NCBI GenBank assembly: GCA_017484235.1
Contig: JAFUTM010000135.1
Location: 1 to 18,460, forward strand
Source: Selenomonadaceae bacterium
GTDB taxonomy: Bacteria; Bacillota; Negativicutes; Selenomonadales; Selenomonadaceae
Reading direction: 5' to 3'
DNA length: 18,460 bases
Shown: piece by piece, positions 13,974 to 18,460 of the stretch
Layout of the letters: each line of letters starts with the position of its first letter
How positions within the stretch are numbered: position 1 is the stretch's first letter
The notes under the pieces: generated by a model
Told to the model about the DNA's origin: nothing
Databases searched by the model: none
The model's input: only the letters and a program-made list of their open reading frames with translations
Position numbers and translations under genes: made by a program

Positions 13974-15071
13974 ATGAAGAAAAAAATTCGCAATGCAATT
14001 CTTGCCTTAACTTTGTCGGCAGGACTTTTAACAGCGGCAAACGTGAACGCCAAACCAATTGTATTGGAAACACAAGGAAGCTTTGCAATTGGCGGAACAA
14101 CAGTTACACATTCAGGTACGTTTTCAATGGAACATTTTCTCTCACCAGAAGGTCAGACCGCTTATGGCGATCACGCTTATGTGTTTTATCAGATACCGGT
14201 CAAGGCTAAAAAATATCCATTAGTGTTCCAACACGGAGCGGCACAAACTAAACGAACGTGGGAAACAACACCTGATGGACGAGATGGATTTCAAAATTTA
14301 TTCTTAAAAAAGGGCTACAGCGTATATTTGGTAGACCAGCCTCGACGTGGAGAAGCAGGCTTATCGACGGTTGCACCAGAATCTGATAATCCGTACGCAC
14401 ATAATCCAATGTACGCCGACCATACGCTTTTCACATTGCCAAGACTTGGAGAATTTCCGAATCTTTATCCAAACTCACAATTCCCAAAAGATGCCGAGAG
14501 CCTAAATCAATTTATGAGAGCTTGGACGATAGACACAGGCGCGTTGGACTTTGATGTTGCGGCTGATGCAATGGGCAAGCTTTTTGACAAAATCGGTGGC
14601 GGTATTTTAGTAACACATTCAATGGGCGGAACAATCGGTTGGAGAACTCCATTGCGGACGAATAACGTTAAAGCAATAGTATCTTATGAGCCAGGCGGCA
14701 GTCCATTTCTGTTTCCAGAAAACGAAATGCCGGAACCTGTACAGACGGCGTATGGAGCAGTAGCGGCACAAGGTATACCAATGTCAGACTTTGAAAAACT
14801 GACGAAGATACCAATTATTATTTACTATGGAGATAACATTGCTGACAAGCCTACAACGGAAGTTGGACCGGATCAATGGCGTGGTGAATTAGTAATGGCG
14901 CAAAAATTTGTAGATAAAATCAACGAACACGGCGGCGATGCAACACTTGTGCATCTGCCCAAAATTGGGATACATGGAAACACACATTTCCTTATGGGCG
15001 ACTTAAATAATGCTGAGCTTGCTGACTTACTTGCAAAATGGCTGCACGAAAAGAAGTTAGATATTAAATAA
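13974..15071 (+). CDS. Exported alpha/beta hydrolase
   Basis: 365 residues. A clear signal peptide covers residues 1-26 (KKKIRNAILALTLSAGLL, cleavage near VNA/KP). The alpha/beta hydrolase core shows an oxyanion-type QHG (86-88), nucleophile Ser216 in THSMGG (the first glycine of GxSxG is replaced by Thr), a likely acid at Asp287 (YYGDN) or Glu239 (YEPGG), and a C-terminal histidine, His334 or His338 (IHGNTHF). It is probably an esterase acting in the cell envelope. The substrate cannot be read. AGGAG for this gene lies within the last codons of the reductase gene. An exported hydrolase paired with a cytoplasmic reductase hints at successive use of one ester-linked substrate, which is only inference. 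Confidence 0.88.
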   Translation: MKKKIRNAILALTLSAGLLTAANVNAKPIVLETQGSFAIGGTTVTHSGTFSMEHFLSPEGQTAYGDHAYVFYQIPVKAKKYPLVFQHGAAQTKRTWETTPDGRDGFQNLFLKKGYSVYLVDQPRRGEAGLSTVAPESDNPYAHNPMYADHTLFTLPRLGEFPNLYPNSQFPKDAESLNQFMRAWTIDTGALDFDVAADAMGKLFDKIGGGILVTHSMGGTIGWRTPLRTNNVKAIVSYEPGGSPFLFPENEMPEPVQTAYGAVAAQGIPMSDFEKLTKIPIIIYYGDNIADKPTTEVGPDQWRGELVMAQKFVDKINEHGGDATLVHLPKIGIHGNTHFLMGDLNNAELADLLAKWLHEKKLDIK

Positions 15072-15097
15072 ATTTACTTATAACTCTTATTATATTG

Positions 15098-15123
15098 AAT
15101 CTGCCGGAAAGGGTAGATTTTTT
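15098..15123 (+). terminator. Terminator of the reductase-hydrolase operon
   Basis: AATCTGCC (15098-15105) pairs with GGTAGATT (15112-15119) with one G-U wobble and a 6-nt loop, running into six T's (15118-15123). Confidence 0.8.
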
Positions 15124-15242
15124 ATTATCATTTTAAATAATCAGAAAATTTTTACAAAAGCACTTGACAAACCTTTTTTTTAATTATTTATCCACATTTT
15201 GGAAAACGATTTTTATTGTTGCAGTACCGGAGAATATTTTTA

Positions 15243-15389
15243 ATGCAAGAAAATGAAAATATTAAGCTTATAAAGATGTTAGTTCTAATTGCAATATATG
15301 CAGTCTTAACTTGGTTGTGGTTTGATTTAAAAAACAGCAATGATTTAGCATTAATTGGACAATTTAGATTGTTACTAAAAATTGCGTGA
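15243..15389 (+). CDS. Possible 48-aa small membrane protein
   Basis: An ATG-to-TGA frame of 48 codons with GGAGA 9 nt upstream (15229-15233). The product has a charged start (MQENENIKLIK), one hydrophobic segment (about residues 12-27, LVLIAIYAVLTWLW), an acidic stretch and a basic hydrophobic tail (FRLLLKIA). A consensus -35 (TTGACA, 15164-15169) lies upstream, but its -10 is poor. The gene would sit alone between two terminators. I recognise no family. The ribosome site and sensible composition favour a real gene, and small size is the main doubt. Confidence 0.4.
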   Translation: MQENENIKLIKMLVLIAIYAVLTWLWFDLKNSNDLALIGQFRLLLKIA

Positions 15390-15473
15390 TTATATTAATC
15401 TAGATTTTATCTTTAATCGAGTTAATTTACATTAAAAATTAATTAGAATTTAATTAAATATATTTTCGACAAT

Positions 15474-15512
15474 AAAAAACCACATCTTCATAAATGTTAA
15501 TTTCGATGTGGT
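15474..15512 (-). terminator. Terminator of the DUF815-DUF445 transcript
   Basis: On the minus strand, ACCACATC (15512-15505) pairs with GATGTGGT (15486-15479), followed by a run of U's (15479-15474). The loop is 18 nt. It lies about 37 nt after the DUF445 stop. Confidence 0.75.
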
Positions 15513-15549
15513 GAGTTATAATGTAGGTGCGATTTTTAATTAGATATAA

Positions 15550-16851
15550 TTACAATGGCACAAACTGCATTATAATAAATAAAATAAGCCCTATAACGGA
15601 GCCAACAATGGAACCATTTAATCTGATCCATATAAAATCCGGTTCAGCTTTGCTGTAAACCAATGCATTTAACTGCTCGTCTGACATCTTGCTTAGTGCA
15701 GAATTGGCAATATTTGCAAATAAAGGCTGCGCGGCAAGTGCAGATCGTGCCGTTAAATCGAAAATGAATTTTTCAACACTGCTCTTAAAAGCCGAATCCG
15801 TTTCAAGCATAGATAACAAACGATCATATTCTGTAAACAAAAAATGTGCAATGATTGCCGGCAAAGTATATGCGTTATTAGAATCAACTAATTTTTTTAC
15901 GTTAATCTTTGATAATTGTGAATCTATAGATGTAATGGCGTCTTGTATGATTGTTTCAAAGGGCACGGCGTTTACTGAGTCAAGCTGCAAACGATACAAC
16001 ATATCTCTAAACTCAACAGAATCAACAATTTCAGAAAAAATTGTACGGCAATGTTCTAATACATCACGCTGCAGTTTAGAATCAATCGCAAGTTCATCAA
16101 GAAAAACTAAAAGATGACGCTGCATTAATAATGCTGCCTCAGAAAAATTGACAAGGTCTAATGCCTGTGCAAGATTTGTCATTAACATTGAAAACGAAGT
16201 AGAAGCCTGTGTGTGTTCATTTGCATAAGACTCAAGGACGTGCTGAATTTTAACACGTGTTTCATTAGTTGCGGCAACATCACGAAGAGAACTGACAATC
16301 TTAGAGAATATAACTTTATCCTTGCCAGATTTTTTTAGCCACTGACTTAACTCGTGAATCAATATGTTAGACGGCACATCGCGAAGTGTCCGGCGAATCT
16401 CATTGGCAAATTTTTTTGAGACTGACTCTTTGTCGAGTTTATGTACAAATGAGGCAATCTCACTAAAAATTAACTCAATAGCGTTACGACGTATATCAGG
16501 ACGTTTGAGGTATTCAATAAGATGTGGCAGCAAATGAAACTGGCTGACTTTTTTAAATATAGACTTGCGTGAAAAAAATTCATTTTTTACCATACTGACA
16601 GATGCATCGATAAAATCCTGACGACGATTTGGTAAAATTGCAGTATGAAATGGAAATCCAAGCGGCTTTTTGAAAAGTGCAGTAACGGCAAACCAGTCAG
16701 CAACACCACCAACTAAAGCCGCCTCTGCAACAAACAATACACAGTCTGCAACAACGCTTGACGGGTGAATTAATTGAAAACCAAGTGCAGCTAAAAATAT
16801 AAATGCCGCACATAACAAGGTGGAGTCTGCAGCGTTCCACTTTGAAGACAT
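15550..16851 (-). CDS. DUF445 (YjiN-like) membrane protein
   Basis: 433 residues. Two hydrophobic segments near the N-terminus (about 11-28 and 32-55) include the family hallmark ALVGGVADWFAVTALFKKPLG, then PFHTAILPNRR. A long helical middle region follows, and a C-terminal membrane segment (about 410-432, GSIVGSVIGLILFIIMQ) ends the protein. This is the layout of DUF445, close to E. coli YjiN in length. The role is unknown. AAAGG precedes the ATG, and a 15-bp palindrome lies within 35 bp of the start. It follows the DUF815 gene by 43 nt on the same strand and is probably co-transcribed. Confidence 0.9.
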   Translation of the reverse strand: MSSKWNAADSTLLCAAFIFLAALGFQLIHPSSVVADCVLFVAEAALVGGVADWFAVTALFKKPLGFPFHTAILPNRRQDFIDASVSMVKNEFFSRKSIFKKVSQFHLLPHLIEYLKRPDIRRNAIELIFSEIASFVHKLDKESVSKKFANEIRRTLRDVPSNILIHELSQWLKKSGKDKVIFSKIVSSLRDVAATNETRVKIQHVLESYANEHTQASTSFSMLMTNLAQALDLVNFSEAALLMQRHLLVFLDELAIDSKLQRDVLEHCRTIFSEIVDSVEFRDMLYRLQLDSVNAVPFETIIQDAITSIDSQLSKINVKKLVDSNNAYTLPAIIAHFLFTEYDRLLSMLETDSAFKSSVEKFIFDLTARSALAAQPLFANIANSALSKMSDEQLNALVYSKAEPDFIWIRLNGSIVGSVIGLILFIIMQFVPL

Positions 16852-16867
16852 ATCATCACAACCTTTA

Positions 16868-16882
16868 ATTAACCAGGTTAAT
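16868..16882. promoter_or_regulatory. 15-bp perfect palindrome upstream of the DUF445 gene
   Basis: ATTAACC-A-GGTTAAT, with 7-bp arms, lies in the 43-nt gap between the DUF815 and DUF445 genes, close to the ribosome site of the latter. Its form suits a dimeric repressor site or a small RNA hairpin. Neither can be proven here. Confidence 0.35.
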
Positions 16883-16894
16883 CACAATTTGATA

Positions 16895-18076
16895 TTAATG
16901 CTGACCAAGATAATTGGTGACAAATTGTTGTGCCGTACGACCATTGCGCCCAGAATGTGTCATTTCCCAACGCAATCCTTCAATACGCAGCTGCTCATCT
17001 GTCATATTGATGCCCTGTTTATTAAGCATATGGCGAATTATTTCAAGATACTCTGATTGACTCGGAGAATAATAATGTATAATTAGTCCAAAACGATCCG
17101 ACAATGAAATAGTCTCATTAACACTGTCATCACGATAAAGATCATCTTGACCATCAACTCTGTCACGCCACGTTTCACGAATGAGATGACGACGATTAGA
17201 AGTTGCATAAATTAAAACATTTTCCGGCCTGGATTCAACACCGCCTTCTATAGCCGATTTTAAATATTTATATTCTGAATCAGATTCCTCAAATGATAAA
17301 TCATCTAAAAAAATTATAAAACGCTTACTCGCAAATTGACGAAGAGCTTCCATAATTTTCGGCAAATCAACCAGCTGAGGTTTAGTTATCTGAACCAATC
17401 TTAATCCAGAATTATAATATTCATTTACCAGTGCCTTGACACTTGAGGATTTACCTGTTCCGCGAGCACCAACTAACAGAACATTGTTTGCAGGCTTATT
17501 ATTGATAAATGCCTCCGTATTCCCAGTCAATAAATCTTTTTGATGCGCGTATCCAATTAAATCGTTAAGTCGCATATTTTCAAAATGTTTAATGCCAACG
17601 AGTGCATCTTTCCAGCGAAATGCGCGATAATTAGCTATATCTCCATAGCCATATCGACGATAATAATTTATAAATACGTCAGCAATATCTTCAGGCGAAT
17701 CAAGTGTTTCAAGCTTATTACGAAGTTCAATATAAATTTCATTATTCGTCATTATTGTAGGCTTGTAGTCTTTGATAATTTGGAAATAATCAATATCATT
17801 TTTGAGAAGAGGCATTATATTTTTAATATCGTGTATAAAGGCCGCTCTGAGGCTTTCTCCAATTTTACCACCGGATTTTTCTATTGTAATTGAAACTAAA
17901 TTGGACTCGTGAGTCAAAACATAAATTAAATATTCACGTTTCAAATTTCCAGATAATCCTAAAAGTTCAGCTTTCTCAATAAGTTTTGAAACAGTGTATA
18001 TATTTAAGGATTCAAAATTATTTATAATTTCATCGTCTTTCAAATTTCGACAAACAAGCAAATAATCTAAACTCAA
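16895..18076 (-). CDS. DUF815 family AAA-type ATPase
   Basis: 393 residues from a TTG at 18076. The C-terminal half is the DUF815 P-loop ATPase: Walker A GARGTGKS (about 203-210), Walker B FIIFLDDLSF (about 253-262), ENVLIYATSNRRHL (sensor 1 region), then SDRFGLIIHYY. The N-terminal 150 residues are helical and less conserved. The biological role of DUF815 is not known. I chose the second of two in-frame TTG codons because AAGGA lies 9 nt upstream of it. The TTG at 18085 overlaps that site. It begins 35 bp after the tRNA operon terminator. No clear promoter is visible in that gap, so some expression may come from read-through of the rRNA-tRNA transcript. Confidence 0.9.
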   Translation of the reverse strand: MSLDYLLVCRNLKDDEIINNFESLNIYTVSKLIEKAELLGLSGNLKREYLIYVLTHESNLVSITIEKSGGKIGESLRAAFIHDIKNIMPLLKNDIDYFQIIKDYKPTIMTNNEIYIELRNKLETLDSPEDIADVFINYYRRYGYGDIANYRAFRWKDALVGIKHFENMRLNDLIGYAHQKDLLTGNTEAFINNKPANNVLLVGARGTGKSSSVKALVNEYYNSGLRLVQITKPQLVDLPKIMEALRQFASKRFIIFLDDLSFEESDSEYKYLKSAIEGGVESRPENVLIYATSNRRHLIRETWRDRVDGQDDLYRDDSVNETISLSDRFGLIIHYYSPSQSEYLEIIRHMLNKQGINMTDEQLRIEGLRWEMTHSGRNGRTAQQFVTNYLGQH

Positions 18077-18107
18077 AATTATCAATCCTTATAGTTAAAG
18101 ATAATAT

Positions 18108-18134
18108 AAAACAGCCGCATATTCATACGACTGT
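18108..18134 (-). terminator. Terminator of the rRNA-tRNA transcript
   Basis: On the minus strand, ACAGTCGTAT (18134-18125) pairs with ATGCGGCTGT (18120-18111) with two G-U wobbles and a GAAT loop, followed by TTTT. The 10-bp stem is sound but the U-run is short, so read-through is possible. Confidence 0.65.
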
Positions 18135-18146
18135 CAAATTTCAAAA

Positions 18147-18222
18147 TGGCAGGGGCAGAAGGACTTGAACCCTCAACCAATGGTTTTGGAGACCACTACT
18201 CTACCAATTGAGCTATACCCCT
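18147..18222 (-). tRNA. tRNA-Trp (anticodon CCA)
   Basis: 76 nt including an encoded CCA end. The acceptor arms AGGGGTA and TGCCCCT pair throughout with one wobble. The anticodon arm GTGGT-CTCCAAA-ACCAT shows anticodon CCA, and the T arm has TTCAAGT. It lies 1 nt after tRNA-His, so both are processed from one precursor. Confidence 0.96.
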
Positions 18223-18223
18223 A

Positions 18224-18300
18224 TGGGGCGATTGATGGGGATCGAACCCATGCGTGCCGGAGCCACAATCCGGAGTGTTAACCGCTTCACCACAACCGCC
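18224..18300 (-). tRNA. tRNA-His (anticodon GTG)
   Basis: 77 nt with encoded CCA. The anticodon arm CCGGA-TTGTGGC-TCCGG gives anticodon GTG. The extra 5' G (position -1) opposite discriminator C73, unique to tRNA-His, is encoded. The T arm contains TTCGATC. Confidence 0.96.
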
Positions 18301-18360
18301 ATAAAACAATATATAACATTAATGTGCAACTAATTTAAAATAACACATTAAAACTGAAAA

Positions 18361-18460
18361 AATCGGCGAGACCTCAGGTTACCGGGCCGTTGCCAGCCAA
18401 GTGAGAGAGGCGGAATAGTGCTTAACTACTGTGATCGGAACGGGAACAGGTGGAACCACT
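18361..18460 (-). rRNA. rrf: 5S rRNA, 3' part (cut by window edge)
   Basis: The minus strand reads CCACCTGTTCCCGTTCC, GATCACAGTAGTTAAGC, then a 3' arm with CTTGGCTGG and GGTAACCTGAGGTCTCGCC, the conserved layout of 5S rRNA. The 5' end lies beyond the window. The 3' end is placed at about 18361 by eye. With the two tRNAs it marks the end of an rRNA operon whose 16S and 23S genes would lie to the right. Confidence 0.9.

Noticed and set aside
1..18460. CRISPR arrays, phage attachment sites and riboswitches.
   Set aside because: I looked for regularly spaced repeats, integrase genes, tRNA-end duplications and known riboswitch cores in the leaders and saw none. The tRNA genes at the right edge show no duplicated 3' end nearby.

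Overview
The window comes from an AT-rich bacterial chromosome with Shine-Dalgarno-led genes, vegetative-type -35/-10 promoters, and CCA ends encoded in its tRNA genes. The protein set (Tat-exported DUF362 protein and amidase, CofE-like ligase, DUF445 and DUF815 proteins, TPM and CAP domain proteins) suggests an anaerobic low-G+C Firmicute. I favour Negativicutes, but this is inference from gene style; no marker gene in the window settles it.

Layout, left to right. (1) 1-650: the 5' part of a decayed tnpB transposon gene (minus) with an internal deletion and a 13-bp tandem duplication, then an IS200/IS605-like end hairpin. The rest of the gap to about 847 holds the promoter of the next gene. 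(2) 848-2937: a Tat-signal DUF362 protein, then, behind a perfect consensus promoter, a receiver-only response regulator overlapping by 4 nt a Tat-signal peptidoglycan amidase. (3) 3002-4147 (minus): glycerate 2-kinase, with its promoter enclosed in a split inverted repeat. (4) 4148-4817: promoters and little else. (5) 4818-5609: a lone ABC-3 (zinc/manganese-type) permease.

(6) 9687-5663 (minus): a co-directional cluster of a one-TM protein of unknown function, a McrB-like AAA+ protein, a McrC nuclease subunit and a CofE-like ligase, driven by a strong promoter at 9728-9755. The McrB-like protein carries between its N-terminal region and its AAA+ motor a segment that closely resembles region 1.1 of the primary sigma factor. 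This is the most interesting feature of the window. (7) 9857-10960: a double zinc-ribbon protein with a C-terminal TM anchor. (8) A divergent pair: a secreted CAP-domain protein (minus) and a TPM-domain membrane protein (plus).

(9) 12980-15071: aldo/keto reductase and exported alpha/beta hydrolase, one nucleotide apart and surely one transcript. (10) A possible 48-aa membrane protein at 15243-15389. (11) Minus strand, 18460 back to 15550: the 3' end of a 5S rRNA gene, tRNA-His and tRNA-Trp (end of an rRNA operon), a terminator, then a DUF815 ATPase and a DUF445 membrane protein.

All calls were made by reading the sequence. Family names rest on motif recognition, not database searches.
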